Origin: DATKCJ01 sp035513275
GTDB lineage: Bacteria; Verrucomicrobiota; Verrucomicrobiia; Opitutales; Opitutaceae
DNA: 37,413 bases
Direction of reading: 5' to 3'
NCBI GenBank assembly: GCA_035513275.1
Contig: DATKCJ010000252.1
Coordinates: 1-37,413 of the forward strand
A model generated the notes under the pieces. The model was not told the DNA's origin. It worked only from the letters and a program-made list of their open reading frames with translations, and ran no database searches. A program made the translations under genes and the position numbers. This document shows positions 17,043 through 25,260 of this stretch, in pieces; within the stretch, counting starts at the first letter, position 1, and the number at the start of each line of letters is the position of its first letter.

Positions 17043-17948
17043 TCAATCGCGCTGCGGCTTCGTATCGTTCGCGAGGCGTGTCCGCTCGATGAGGCAGTCG
17101 TTGCCGAACGCATCCTGCACGTCGGCGACGATCGCAGCCCAGTCGATCTCCGGCCGAATCCATGCGAAACACGCGCTGCCGCTCCCGCTCAACCGAAGCG
17201 CGAGACCGTGGCGGTCGGCGAGCCGGCGGCTGAGCACCGGATAGGCCACGAACTTTCCAAAAACAACCGGATCAAAGGAGTTGAATGAGAGCGCGTCGCT
17301 CGCGCCGCCTGCGATCCACTCTGCGACCCGCGCCTCGGCTTCGTCCGCCGCGAGGTAGGAGTCCGGAGCGCCCTTCGCGAGTCTTCCATACGCCCAGGCG
17401 GTCTCGACGCCGACCGTCGGCCGGCAAATGAACAACTCGCCTTCGCGCAGCCGTGCAGCCGCCGCGGCAGGGAGCCGTTCGACCCGCTCGCCACGGCCGC
17501 GCATGATGACAGGTCCATCGCTCAAGAACATCGCGCAATCGGAACCTAGCCCGGCTGCAATCGTGCGAAGCGCATCGTCGCCGAGCGGCCGGGTGGCAAT
17601 GCGCTCGAGCCCGCGAAGCGCCGCCACGGCGTTGCTGCTTCCGCCGCCGAGTCCGGATTGCGGCGGGATCCGCTTCTCGAGAACGAATCGAACAGCCGGC
17701 GCCGCCCCGCCCGCCGCGCGCCACGCCTCCGCCGCGCGCAGGACGAGATTTGTCGAATCCACCGGCACCCCGGGCATCGAGCACGCGAGCGAATCGCTCT
17801 CCCCGACCGCGGGCTTGATCCGCAGCGTGTCGCCGAGTTCAAGCTGCGCTGCGACGGACACGAGGTCGTGATACCCATCCGCCCGCTTGCCCGTGACGGC
17901 GAGGAAGAGATTGACCTTCGCGGGGCTGGAGACGGAGCAGGTTTGCAC
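17043..17948 (-). CDS. ispE: 4-diphosphocytidyl-2-C-methyl-D-erythritol kinase
   Basis: A 301-residue GHMP-family kinase that phosphorylates the 2-hydroxyl of CDP-methylerythritol, the fourth step of the MEP isoprenoid pathway. Substrate-binding K11 lies in SPAKVNLFLAV, the ATP-binding loop is PPQSGLGGGSSNA (95-107), and the catalytic aspartate is D137 in GLGSDCAMFL. The late glycine motif is LRLSGSGSACFAW. The start is GTG at 17948; no ATG fits the conserved N-terminus. It diverges from pyrF, which leads into ispD and ispF, so three MEP enzymes sit within 2.9 kb but on two strands. ptsI follows in the same direction. Confidence 0.95.
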   Translation of the reverse strand: MQTCSVSSPAKVNLFLAVTGKRADGYHDLVSVAAQLELGDTLRIKPAVGESDSLACSMPGVPVDSTNLVLRAAEAWRAAGGAAPAVRFVLEKRIPPQSGLGGGSSNAVAALRGLERIATRPLGDDALRTIAAGLGSDCAMFLSDGPVIMRGRGERVERLPAAAAARLREGELFICRPTVGVETAWAYGRLAKGAPDSYLAADEAEARVAEWIAGGASDALSFNSFDPVVFGKFVAYPVLSRRLADRHGLALRLSGSGSACFAWIRPEIDWAAIVADVQDAFGNDCLIERTRLANDTKPQRD

Positions 17949-18004
17949 GTGCGTTCAAAAAAGTTGGCGGCATGGCGGGCAATGGTCACGCTCAGTTTTG
18001 CGCC

Positions 18005-18697
18005 ATGCCCTGCGAACTGATTCTTGCCCTCGACGTCGAAACCCGGGCGGAAGCCATCCGCACTCTCGAGCCGCTCAAAGGGCGACTCCGCTGGGTGAAG
18101 ATCGGCCTCCAACTTTTCACTGCCCACGGGCCCGAATTGGTCCGCGAGGTCGGAAGCATGGGTTTTCAAATCTTCCTCGACCTGAAGCTGCACGACATCC
18201 CGAACACGGTTGCAAAGTCCGTCGCGTCGATCGCGCCGCTGCCCGTCGGCATGCTGACCATCCACACCTCGGGCGGACGCGAGATGATGGCTTGGGCGCG
18301 CAAGGCGCAGGCCGACCATGCGCACGACCTGCTCCTTCTTGGTGTGACGGTGCTCACGTCGCTCGACACAGTCGGGCTCAACGAAACGGGTGTGCCTGCC
18401 AGTGCCGCCGACCAGGTCGCGCGCCTCGCTTCGCTCGCGGTCGACTCCGGAATGCAGGGCCTCGTGTGCTCGCCGCAGGAAACACCGGCACTGCGCGCCA
18501 CCCTCCCCGCGGGCATCCGACTCGTCACGCCCGGAGTCCGGCCTGTGGGTTCCTCGGCCGATGAGCAGAAACGCGTGATGACCCCTGCCGACGCGGCAGC
18601 CGCAGGCGCAGACTACATCGTCGTCGGCCGGCCAATCCTGAAGGCGCCGGATCCCGCGGCAGCGGTCGCCGCGATTCTCGCCGACCTGGGAAGGTGA
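18005..18697 (+). CDS. pyrF: Orotidine 5'-phosphate decarboxylase
   Basis: A 230-residue TIM-barrel enzyme making UMP from OMP, the last step of de novo pyrimidine synthesis. The catalytic Asp-Lys-Asp set is in FLDLKLHDIPNTV (D59, K61, D64). The N-terminal substrate motif is LALDVETRAEA, and the phosphate-binding end is VTPGVRP and YIVVGRPIL, all typical of the bacterial PyrF group. ATG 18005 is preferred over an upstream in-frame start at 17972, which adds a weak 11-residue extension. The stop is 1 nt before the ispD ATG, so translation is probably coupled. The gap to ispE (GTG at 17948) is only 56 bp and must hold both divergent promoters. Confidence 0.96.
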   Translation: MPCELILALDVETRAEAIRTLEPLKGRLRWVKIGLQLFTAHGPELVREVGSMGFQIFLDLKLHDIPNTVAKSVASIAPLPVGMLTIHTSGGREMMAWARKAQADHAHDLLLLGVTVLTSLDTVGLNETGVPASAADQVARLASLAVDSGMQGLVCSPQETPALRATLPAGIRLVTPGVRPVGSSADEQKRVMTPADAAAAGADYIVVGRPILKAPDPAAAVAAILADLGR

Positions 18698-18698
18698 A

Positions 18699-19412
18699 AT
18701 GACCGGCGCGCTCATACTTCTTTGCGCCGGACGCGGAAAGCGAATGCGGCGCGCCGTCGCCGACAAGACGCTTGCGCGCGTCGCGGGCCGCACGGTTTTC
18801 GCGCGCGCCGTCGGCGCGTTTGTTCGCGCGAAGGTTGTCGGTCAGATCGTCATCGCGCACCGCTCGCCCGCGCAGAAACGCCGGCTCGCTGCGGAACTCG
18901 CGCGTGTGAAGGGCTCTGCGCGACTCACCGTCTCGTGGGTGCGCGGCGGTGCCGAGCGGCAGGACTCCGTCGTGGCCGGAATTGCGGCGCTTACCGACGA
19001 CAAGGGACTGGTCTTCATCCACGACTGCGCGCGTCCGCTCGTCGCGCCACTGCAAATCCGGCGTCTCGCAGCGGCTGCGCGCAAGCACGGCGCGGCAGTT
19101 CTCGCGCACCGGGTGACCGATACGATCAAGAAGACAAAGAAGCCGCCGGGCCGCGCAGTCCGGCTCAAGACAATCAACCGCGACCATCTTTGGGCTGTCG
19201 AGACACCGCAGGCTTTCGACCGACGACTCATCGTGCGCGCCTATGACCTCGTGAAGCAGCGCGGCGTGCGGGTAACCGACGACACGCAAGCAGTCGAGAT
19301 CGCCGGCGGATGGATTGCCATCGTCGAGAACCCCGATCCGAATCCGAAGATCACCTCGCCCGCGGACATTGCACTCGTCGAGCACCTCCTCGCGCACCAC
19401 AAAGCGACATGA
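18699..19412 (+). CDS. ispD: 2-C-methyl-D-erythritol 4-phosphate cytidylyltransferase
   Basis: A 237-residue nucleotidyltransferase that joins CTP and methylerythritol 4-phosphate to CDP-methylerythritol. The CTP-binding loop is LLCAGRGKRM (7-16; most homologues have PAAGxGxRM), with the conserved lysine in ADKTLARVAGRTV. Further blocks are GGAERQDSVVAGI, FIHDCARPLV (normally HDAARP) and WAVETPQAFDRRLI. The C-terminal D-D segment is VTDDTQAVEIAGG. It is Arg/Lys-rich and slightly divergent but intact. It sits between pyrF (1-nt gap) and ispF (ATGA overlap), so ispD and ispF are adjacent as in many bacteria, where they are sometimes fused. Confidence 0.95.
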   Translation: MTGALILLCAGRGKRMRRAVADKTLARVAGRTVFARAVGAFVRAKVVGQIVIAHRSPAQKRRLAAELARVKGSARLTVSWVRGGAERQDSVVAGIAALTDDKGLVFIHDCARPLVAPLQIRRLAAAARKHGAAVLAHRVTDTIKKTKKPPGRAVRLKTINRDHLWAVETPQAFDRRLIVRAYDLVKQRGVRVTDDTQAVEIAGGWIAIVENPDPNPKITSPADIALVEHLLAHHKAT

Positions 19413-19888
19413 GCCTTCGCATCGGACACGGCTACGACATCCATCGCACCACAGCGGGCCGGCCGCTCGTGCTCGGTGGCGTGCAGTTCGATGCGGACTT
19501 CGGGCTTGAGGGCCACTCCGACGCCGACTGCCTCACACACGCAATCTGCGACGCGCTGCTCGGCGCCGCGGCGATGCCCGACATCGGAAACCTGTTTCCA
19601 AACACCGATCCGGCCTTCGCAGGGATCGACTCGCAAGTTTTGCTCGAGCGCGTCGTCGGCAAACTCCGCGCCGCGGGATTCACGCCGGTGAACATCGACG
19701 CGACGCTCATCGCGGAGCGACCGAAGATCGCACCCCGCATCGCCGAGATGCGCGCCGCACTTGCGCGCTCGACCGGACTGCCACACGACGCGATCGGCAT
19801 CAAGGCCACCACCAACGAAACCGTCGGCGACATCGGCCGCGGCCTTGCGATAGCAGCGCACGCTGTTGCGCTCGTGGAGAAGGAATGA
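19409..19888 (+). CDS. ispF: 2-C-methyl-D-erythritol 2,4-cyclodiphosphate synthase
   Basis: A 159-residue trimeric zinc enzyme that cyclises CDP-methylerythritol 2-phosphate with release of CMP. Zinc ligands are D10 and H12 in RIGHGYDIHR and H44 in SDADCLTHAICDALLGA. The signature AAMPDIGNLFPN follows, and the C-terminus contains IKATTNETVGDIGRGLAIAAHAV. The ATG at 19409 overlaps the ispD stop (ATGA), and its own stop overlaps the start of the first OppA-like lipoprotein by 4 nt in the same way. A longer reading from 19310 is just ispD in another frame. Confidence 0.97.
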   Translation: MSLRIGHGYDIHRTTAGRPLVLGGVQFDADFGLEGHSDADCLTHAICDALLGAAAMPDIGNLFPNTDPAFAGIDSQVLLERVVGKLRAAGFTPVNIDATLIAERPKIAPRIAEMRAALARSTGLPHDAIGIKATTNETVGDIGRGLAIAAHAVALVEKE

Positions 19889-21504
19889 GACGGACCGGCA
19901 TCGCGTTGCTCTTCGCGGCAGTGGTCCTTGCGTTCGCGGGCTGTGGATCGCGAGAGACCGCTGTCGAGCGCGGCAATCGCGAGGGTGTGCTCCATCGCGG
20001 CATCGGCGCCGACCTCCCCGTGCTCGACCCGCACCTCGCGAACGGCGTGAGCGATTACACCGTGCTCTCCGCGTTGCTCGAGGGACTCGTCTCCGAGGAT
20101 CCCGTCACGCTTGCACCGGCGCCCGGCGTTGCGGAGAGCTGGAAAGCTTCCGACGACGGACTCACCTACACTTTCACTCTTCGCGCCAACGCTCGTTGGA
20201 CGAACGGCGATCCGGTGACGGCGTCGGACTTCATCCGCTCGTGGCGTCGCGCACTTTCGCCCGCGCTCGCATCGGACTACGCGTATCTGCTGCACATCGT
20301 CGAGGGCGCGCAGGCGTTCAACACCGGTGCGCTCGCCGACTTCTCACAAGTCGGTTTCACAGCGCCCGACGAGCGCACGATCGTGATCCGGCTCGTCCAC
20401 CCGGCCGCGCACTTCCTGTCGATGCTCAACAACCCCGTATGGTTTCCGGTGCACATGGACACGGTCGAGCGTCTCGGCGCCGCGGACAGTCGCGCGAATC
20501 CGTGGGCGCGCCCGGAGAATTTCGTTGGCAACGGACCGTTCAAGTTGCGCGAGGTGCGGCCGGGTCAGCGCGTCGTCGTCGAGCGCGACCCCGGATATTG
20601 GGATGCCGCGACAGTCGCGCTGCGCGAGGTGCACTTCCATGCGATTGAAAGTCTCGACGCCGAGGAGCGCGCGTTTCGCGCCGGGCAACTGCACGTCACC
20701 GAGGCGCTGCCGGTCGCGAAGGTGGGCCACTACCGCGAGAGCCAGCCACAACTTTTGCGAATCGATCCGTATCTCGGCACCTATTTCTACCGGTTGAACA
20801 CCGCGCGCCCGCCGCTCGACGATGTGCGTGTGCGCCGCGCGCTCACACTCGCAGTCGACCGCAACGCGATCGTCGAACGGATTCTCGGCGGCGGGCAGAA
20901 GCCAGCGACTTCGTTTACGCCGCGCGGCGCCGGCAGCTATGCAGCACCGCAGGTCGTTCGGACGGATTTCGCAGAGGCGCGCCGGCTGCTCGATGAAGCG
21001 GGATTCACGGGCGGCGCCGGACTGCCGCAAATCGAAATCCTCTACAACACCTCGGAGAACCACCGGCTCATCGCCGAGGCGATCCAGGAGATGTGGCGTC
21101 GCGAACTCGGTGCCGACGTGGTTCTCGCGAACCAGGATTTCAAGGTCACGCTCGATGCGCGGAGCACGGGCAACTACCAGGTGCTACGATCGGTGTGGAT
21201 CGGCGACTTCGTGGATGCGTCTTCGTTCCTCGGCGTGTTCACCTCGGCCAGCGGCAACAATCACACGGGCTGGACAGACGCGAACTACGATCGTCTCGTC
21301 GAGAGTGCGACGCGCGCTCCTGCCGGCCCGGAGCGCGACGCGCTTTTCCGCGAGGCCGAGACTGTGCTTCTCGACGCGATGCCTCTCATTCCGATCTACC
21401 ACTATACGCACGTGTTTCTCATCCAGCCCTCGGTGAAGGGCTGGCACCCGACTCTCCTCGACCGGCACCCGCTGAAGCATGTGCGGCTGAAATCTCCGGA
21501 GTAG
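19885..21504 (+). CDS. Peptide ABC transporter substrate-binding lipoprotein, OppA-like (paralogue 1)
   Basis: A 539-residue family 5 solute-binding protein (SBP_bac_5). The signal peptide MRRTGIALLFAAVVLAFAGC has the lipobox cysteine at C20, so the mature protein should be a lipid-anchored periplasmic receptor. OppA-type blocks are DPHLANGVSDY, YTFTLRANARWTNGDPVTA, NTARPPLDDVRVRRALTLAV, EILYNTSENHRLIAEAIQEM and VWIGDFVDASSF. The last retains the aspartate at the position that in E. coli OppA (Asp419, WCADYNEP) binds the peptide amino group. It is the first of three tandem paralogues and is translationally coupled to ispF by a 4-nt overlap, an unusual partner for a peptide receptor. Ligand specificity is unknown. 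Confidence 0.93.
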   Translation: MRRTGIALLFAAVVLAFAGCGSRETAVERGNREGVLHRGIGADLPVLDPHLANGVSDYTVLSALLEGLVSEDPVTLAPAPGVAESWKASDDGLTYTFTLRANARWTNGDPVTASDFIRSWRRALSPALASDYAYLLHIVEGAQAFNTGALADFSQVGFTAPDERTIVIRLVHPAAHFLSMLNNPVWFPVHMDTVERLGAADSRANPWARPENFVGNGPFKLREVRPGQRVVVERDPGYWDAATVALREVHFHAIESLDAEERAFRAGQLHVTEALPVAKVGHYRESQPQLLRIDPYLGTYFYRLNTARPPLDDVRVRRALTLAVDRNAIVERILGGGQKPATSFTPRGAGSYAAPQVVRTDFAEARRLLDEAGFTGGAGLPQIEILYNTSENHRLIAEAIQEMWRRELGADVVLANQDFKVTLDARSTGNYQVLRSVWIGDFVDASSFLGVFTSASGNNHTGWTDANYDRLVESATRAPAGPERDALFREAETVLLDAMPLIPIYHYTHVFLIQPSVKGWHPTLLDRHPLKHVRLKSPE

Positions 21505-21543
21505 CATTACTCCGTCACGTTCCCCGAAAATTCGTCGAATCCA

Positions 21544-21566
21544 AATGTCACCTATTAAGTGACATT
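21544..21566. promoter_or_regulatory. Perfect 8-bp dyad between the first two OppA-like genes
   Basis: AATGTCAC (21544-21551) and GTGACATT (21559-21566) flank CTATTAA. There is no T-tract, so it is more like an operator or mRNA hairpin than a terminator. It lies 40 bp after the first OppA-like stop. Apart from this dyad, the REP pair and the promoter below, the 292-bp gap holds nothing I recognise. Confidence 0.5.
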
Positions 21567-21614
21567 CCCTCTGAGAATCGAGAGTCATCCCGACGCGGAT
21601 CTAAGGGAGTAGTG

Positions 21615-21686
21615 GTAGCCCGCTGCGGGAGCAGCGGGACCGAATCGCGCACGAGTGATCGTCCCGGCGCTTCCGCGCCGGGCTAC
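21615..21686. repeat. GTAGCCCG-family REP inverted pair
   Basis: GTAGCCCGCTGCGGGAGCAG at 21615 faces CGGCGCTTCCGCGCCGGGCT followed by AC at 21686. Each half is palindromic behind a GTAG head. It is the same family as 6662-6722. Confidence 0.85.
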
Positions 21687-21762
21687 GAGAAAATGACGCA
21701 AGAGCCCGGCCGGCCTGCGGTGTGTGTTACCTCAGCACACATTTGCACCCGTGCGACCGCGC

Positions 21763-21790
21763 TTGAAAGTGAGCGAGGCTTCCCTCTAAT
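21763..21790 (+). promoter_or_regulatory. Probable sigma-70 promoter of the second OppA-like gene
   Basis: TTGAAA (21763-21768; 5 of 6), a 16-nt spacer and TCTAAT (21785-21790; 5 of 6). The predicted transcription start falls at or within a base or two of the ATG at 21797, so the mRNA would be leaderless. Confidence 0.45.
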
Positions 21791-21796
21791 CGACCG

Positions 21797-23419
21797 ATGC
21801 GAATGGTCCCACAACTGACCGCCCTCACAATCGCGGTCCTGCTTGCCACCCTGGCTGGATGCGCGAAGCGCGAGAAGCCGATTGAGGCCGGCTTGCGCGA
21901 TCAGATACTGCACGTCGGCAACGGAAGCGAACCCCAGGACCTCGACCCGCAGACGGTCACGGGCGTCCCGGAGCACAAGCTGCTCATGTCGCTTCTAGAC
22001 GGTCTGGTGAACGAGCACCCGGAGACGCTCGAGCCGGAGCCGGGCATCGCGGAACGGTGGACGATTTCCGAAGACGGCCTCATCTACACTTTTCATTTCC
22101 GCGACAACGCACTCTGGTCAAACGGCGAACCGATTCTCGCACCCGGCGTCGTGGCCTCCTACAAGCGGATACTCACGCCGTCGCTAGCCTCGGAGTATGC
22201 CTACATGCTTCACCACGTCGTCGGCGCGCTCGAGTATAACACGGGCGAGCTTACCGACTTTTCGAAGGTGGGCTTCGTGGCGCCGGACGACCGCACGCTG
22301 GTGATCACGCTCAAGCATCCAGTGCCTTTCCTGCTGAAGGCGATGGCGAGCCACTACGCGTGGTGGCCGGTGCACATTCCCACGATTGCAAAATTCGGCG
22401 GACTCGAGCGCAAGGGTTCGCGATGGACGCTGCCCGGCAACTTCGTCGGCAGCGGCGCGTTCGTGCTCAAGGAGTGGCTGCCCAACCAGAAGATCATCGT
22501 CGCAAAGTCGCCCACCTACTGGGATCGCGACCGCGTCCGGCTCAACGAAATCCACTTCTACGCGATGGAGAACATCGACGTTGAAGAGCGGATGTTCCGC
22601 ACCGGCCAGCTTCACTACACCAACGAGGTCCCGAATTCGAAGATCGACGCCTACCGCCGCGACAATCCCGGCGTGCTACAGATCAACCGCTATCTCGGCG
22701 CCTACTTCTACCGCTTCAACACGAGCAAGCCGCCGTTCAACGACCCGCGCGTGCGCCGCGCGTTCGCGCTCGCGATCGATCGCGACTCGATCGTCACGAA
22801 CGTCACTCGCGGCGGCCAGAAGCCTTCCTACTCGGTCGTGCCCCCGGGAATCCTCGGCTTCGAGTCGACCCACCAGCTGAGCGGCACTCTTGAGGACGCC
22901 CGCAAACTTCTCGCCGAGGCTGGATTCCCCGGCGGGAAGGGTTTCCCGCGCGTCGAGCTGCTTTACAACACTTCCGAGAATCACCGCGCGATCGCGGAGG
23001 CCATTCAGCAAATGTGGAAACGCAACCTCGGCGTCGACGTCGGTCTCACAAACCAGGAGTGGAAAGTCTACCTCGATTCGCAGGACAACCTTGCCTACGA
23101 CATCAGCCGCTCCGGATGGATCGCCGACTATGTCGATCCGCACGTGTTTCTCGACCAATGGATAACCGGCGGCGGCAACAACGACACCGGATGGTCGAAC
23201 GCGCGCTACGACCAGCTCTTGCTGGATTCGTTGATGACCACCGACACGGCCTCGCGGTATGCGATCTACCAGGAAATGGAGCGCATCATCGTCGACGAGC
23301 TTCCAATCCTGCCGATCTATTTCTACATGCGCGTAAACCTGCGCGACCCGATGGTGAAGGGCTTCCACCCCACCGTCCTCGACAACCATCCCTACAAATA
23401 CGTCTGGCTGGAGAAGTGA
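21797..23419 (+). CDS. Peptide ABC transporter substrate-binding lipoprotein, OppA-like (paralogue 2)
   Basis: A 540-residue family 5 solute-binding lipoprotein. The signal peptide ends LATLAGC with the lipid-anchored cysteine at C22. OppA landmarks are DLDPQTVTGVPEHK, YTFHFRDNALWSNGEPI, NTSKPPFNDPRVRRAFALAI, LLYNTSENHRAIAEAIQQMW and GVDVGLTNQEWKVYLDSQ. It also has SGWIADYVDPHVFLDQW, which keeps the aspartate equivalent to E. coli OppA Asp419. It is the paralogue closest to E. coli OppA in this last block. It has its own likely promoter 7-34 bp upstream. The third paralogue's ATG comes 2 nt after its stop. Confidence 0.94.
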   Translation: MRMVPQLTALTIAVLLATLAGCAKREKPIEAGLRDQILHVGNGSEPQDLDPQTVTGVPEHKLLMSLLDGLVNEHPETLEPEPGIAERWTISEDGLIYTFHFRDNALWSNGEPILAPGVVASYKRILTPSLASEYAYMLHHVVGALEYNTGELTDFSKVGFVAPDDRTLVITLKHPVPFLLKAMASHYAWWPVHIPTIAKFGGLERKGSRWTLPGNFVGSGAFVLKEWLPNQKIIVAKSPTYWDRDRVRLNEIHFYAMENIDVEERMFRTGQLHYTNEVPNSKIDAYRRDNPGVLQINRYLGAYFYRFNTSKPPFNDPRVRRAFALAIDRDSIVTNVTRGGQKPSYSVVPPGILGFESTHQLSGTLEDARKLLAEAGFPGGKGFPRVELLYNTSENHRAIAEAIQQMWKRNLGVDVGLTNQEWKVYLDSQDNLAYDISRSGWIADYVDPHVFLDQWITGGGNNDTGWSNARYDQLLLDSLMTTDTASRYAIYQEMERIIVDELPILPIYFYMRVNLRDPMVKGFHPTVLDNHPYKYVWLEK

Positions 23420-23421
23420 GA

Positions 23422-25095
23422 ATGGTGAGCGAGCCCAAAGTAGCGCAGGTCTCCGACCTGCGGCCGCGGGTCGGAGACCCGCGCTACGGTGCGCTCGTCG
23501 CGCTCACCTTCGCCGCCCTCCTCGCCGGCTGCGGCGGGAACAAGTCTGCCGTCGAGCAAGGCAACCGCGACCAGGTGCTGCACTACGGCAACGGCGTCGA
23601 ACCCAGCAATCTCGACCCTCACACAAACACCGGCTCCCCGGAGTCGGTTATCCTGATCGAGATCTTTGAGGGCCTCGTAGCGCGCGGCCCTGATCTCGAG
23701 ATGGTGCCCGCCGCTGCCGAGAGGTGGGACTTCAGTGGCGAAGGGCGGATCATCACGTTTCGTTTGCGGCCCGAATTGAAGTGGTCGAACGGCGATCCGC
23801 TCACGGCGCGCGACTTTCGCGACTCGTTCAAGCGATTGCTCGAGCCGTCGCTCGCCGCGCAGTTTGCGTTCATGGCGTATCCCGTCGCTGGCGCGGAGGA
23901 CTACAACACGGGCAAGACGCGCGACTTCTCGACCGTCGGTTTCCAGGCGCTCGACGATCTCACGTTTCGCGTGATCCTCGACGAGCCGACGCCGCATTTC
24001 CTGCAACTGCTCGTTACCTACCCGTTCCTTCCGGTGCACATGCAGTCGGTCGCGCGCTTCGGCGGCGCCGAGCGGCCGGGCACGGCATGGACACGTGCCG
24101 GCAACCTGATCACGAACGGGCCCATGAAGCTGATCGGCTGGGAGGCGAACAAGGTGCTCACCGTCGCGCGCAATGAACACCACTGGAACAGCGCGAACAT
24201 CGCGTTGAACGAAATCCGCTTCTACCCCATCGAGAGCCAGGACACCGAGGAGCGCGCGTTTCGCACGGGGCAACTGCATGTGACGACGACGTTGCCCGTC
24301 TCGAAGATCGATTTCTACCGCGAGGCGAAATCCCCTGCGCTGCACATCACGCCGCGGCTCGGTGCGAACTATCTCGTGTTCAACACGGAAAAGGCGCCGT
24401 TCGACGACGCGCGTGTGCGGCGCGCATTCGCGCTCGCGATCAACCGCGAGCAGATCGCGACCTCAATCTACCGCGCGGGCCAGACGCCCGCCTATGCACT
24501 CAGCCAGGCCGGTATGGGCGGCTACCAGCCACGCCATCGAATCACTGGCGGCCCGGAAGAGGCGCGTGCGCTCCTCGCCGAGGCGGGGTTTCCCGGCGGC
24601 GCTGGTTTTCCGAAGGTCGAGTATCTCTACAATACGAACGAGCTGAACCGCGATGTCGCGCAGGCGTTGCAGGAGATGTGGAGCAAGGAACTCGGAGTCG
24701 ACGTGACGCTCGTGAACGAGGAGTGGAAGGTCTTCCTGAACACGCGCGACCTCGGCAATTTCCAGATCGCGCGTGCCGGTTGGAATCCGTTCACCGACGC
24801 GCCGACCGAGTATTTCCAGCAGGTCGTGTCGAACAGCGCGTTCAACGACTCGAACTGGGGCGATCCGGAGTTCGACGCACTCTACGAGAAGGCGATCCAC
24901 ACGCTCGACCCCGCCGAGCGCCACGAACTCTACCATCGGATGGACGAGATCATCCTTCGCGACATGCCGGTGATACCGCTCGTTCACTCGGCGATCGTGC
25001 GTCTGGTCCATCCGTCTGTGCGCGGCTGGAAGGACAACCTCCTCGACTCGCGTCTGAAAGCCGCGCTCACGTTGGCGCCTGGTGAGACACCGTAG
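23422..25095 (+). CDS. Peptide ABC transporter substrate-binding lipoprotein, OppA-like (paralogue 3), with REP-derived N-terminus
   Basis: A 557-residue family 5 solute-binding lipoprotein with the lipobox in FAALLAGCGG (cysteine C37). Landmarks are NLDPHTNTGSPES, ITFRLRPELKWSNGDPLTA, NTEKAPFDDARVRRAFALAI, YLYNTNELNRDVAQALQEMW and GVDVTLVNEEWKVFLNTRD. The block matching E. coli OppA WCADYNEP reads WNPFTDAP, so the ligand-binding aspartate is replaced (by Phe if aligned without gaps), predicting a different ligand. Residues 7-22 (VAQVSDLRPRVGDPRY) are encoded exactly by a 48-bp REP pair at 23440-23487, which supplies the basic n-region before the hydrophobic core. The start must be ATG 23422 or the adjacent GTG, as no ATG or GTG lies downstream before the signal core. 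Longer readings from 23014 overlap paralogue 2 and are spurious. Confidence 0.92.
   Translation: MVSEPKVAQVSDLRPRVGDPRYGALVALTFAALLAGCGGNKSAVEQGNRDQVLHYGNGVEPSNLDPHTNTGSPESVILIEIFEGLVARGPDLEMVPAAAERWDFSGEGRIITFRLRPELKWSNGDPLTARDFRDSFKRLLEPSLAAQFAFMAYPVAGAEDYNTGKTRDFSTVGFQALDDLTFRVILDEPTPHFLQLLVTYPFLPVHMQSVARFGGAERPGTAWTRAGNLITNGPMKLIGWEANKVLTVARNEHHWNSANIALNEIRFYPIESQDTEERAFRTGQLHVTTTLPVSKIDFYREAKSPALHITPRLGANYLVFNTEKAPFDDARVRRAFALAINREQIATSIYRAGQTPAYALSQAGMGGYQPRHRITGGPEEARALLAEAGFPGGAGFPKVEYLYNTNELNRDVAQALQEMWSKELGVDVTLVNEEWKVFLNTRDLGNFQIARAGWNPFTDAPTEYFQQVVSNSAFNDSNWGDPEFDALYEKAIHTLDPAERHELYHRMDEIILRDMPVIPLVHSAIVRLVHPSVRGWKDNLLDSRLKAALTLAPGETP
23440..23487. repeat. GTAG-headed REP pair inside a signal-peptide coding region
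   Basis: A 48-bp inverted pair from GTAGCGCAGGTCTCCGACCT to the reverse complement of GTAGCGCGGGTCTCCGACCC. It occupies exactly 16 codons in frame. A unit of the same length and family lies in the intergenic region at 34488-34535. Confidence 0.88.
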
Positions 25096-25102
25096 GTGAG
25101 GC

Positions 25103-25162
25103 GTAGGGCATTCTGCTGGCCAGCAGAACGACATGCAGACGCGGGTCAAAGACCCGCGCTAC
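25103..25162. repeat. GTAG-headed mixed REP inverted pair
   Basis: GTAGGGCATTCTGCTGGCCA with its palindromic partner CAGCAGAAC opens the block. The opposite end is CGCGGGTCAAAGACCCGCG followed by CTAC at 25162. Two different REP families are paired here, between the third receptor gene and oppB. Nothing else is evident in the 165-bp gap. Confidence 0.8.
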
Positions 25163-25260
25163 TTTGCCCCCTGTCCCGGATTGCACTCGCCGCCGTGCGG
25201 CGTCTTCATGCTTGAGCGGGACCCGGTCGGGACCCATTGAAGACCGTTTCCACACCTCGA

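Noticed and set aside
23014..23421. Extension of the third OppA-like gene back into paralogue 2
   Set aside because: The frame is open only because of overlap with paralogue 2; a lipoprotein signal peptide requires the start near 23422.
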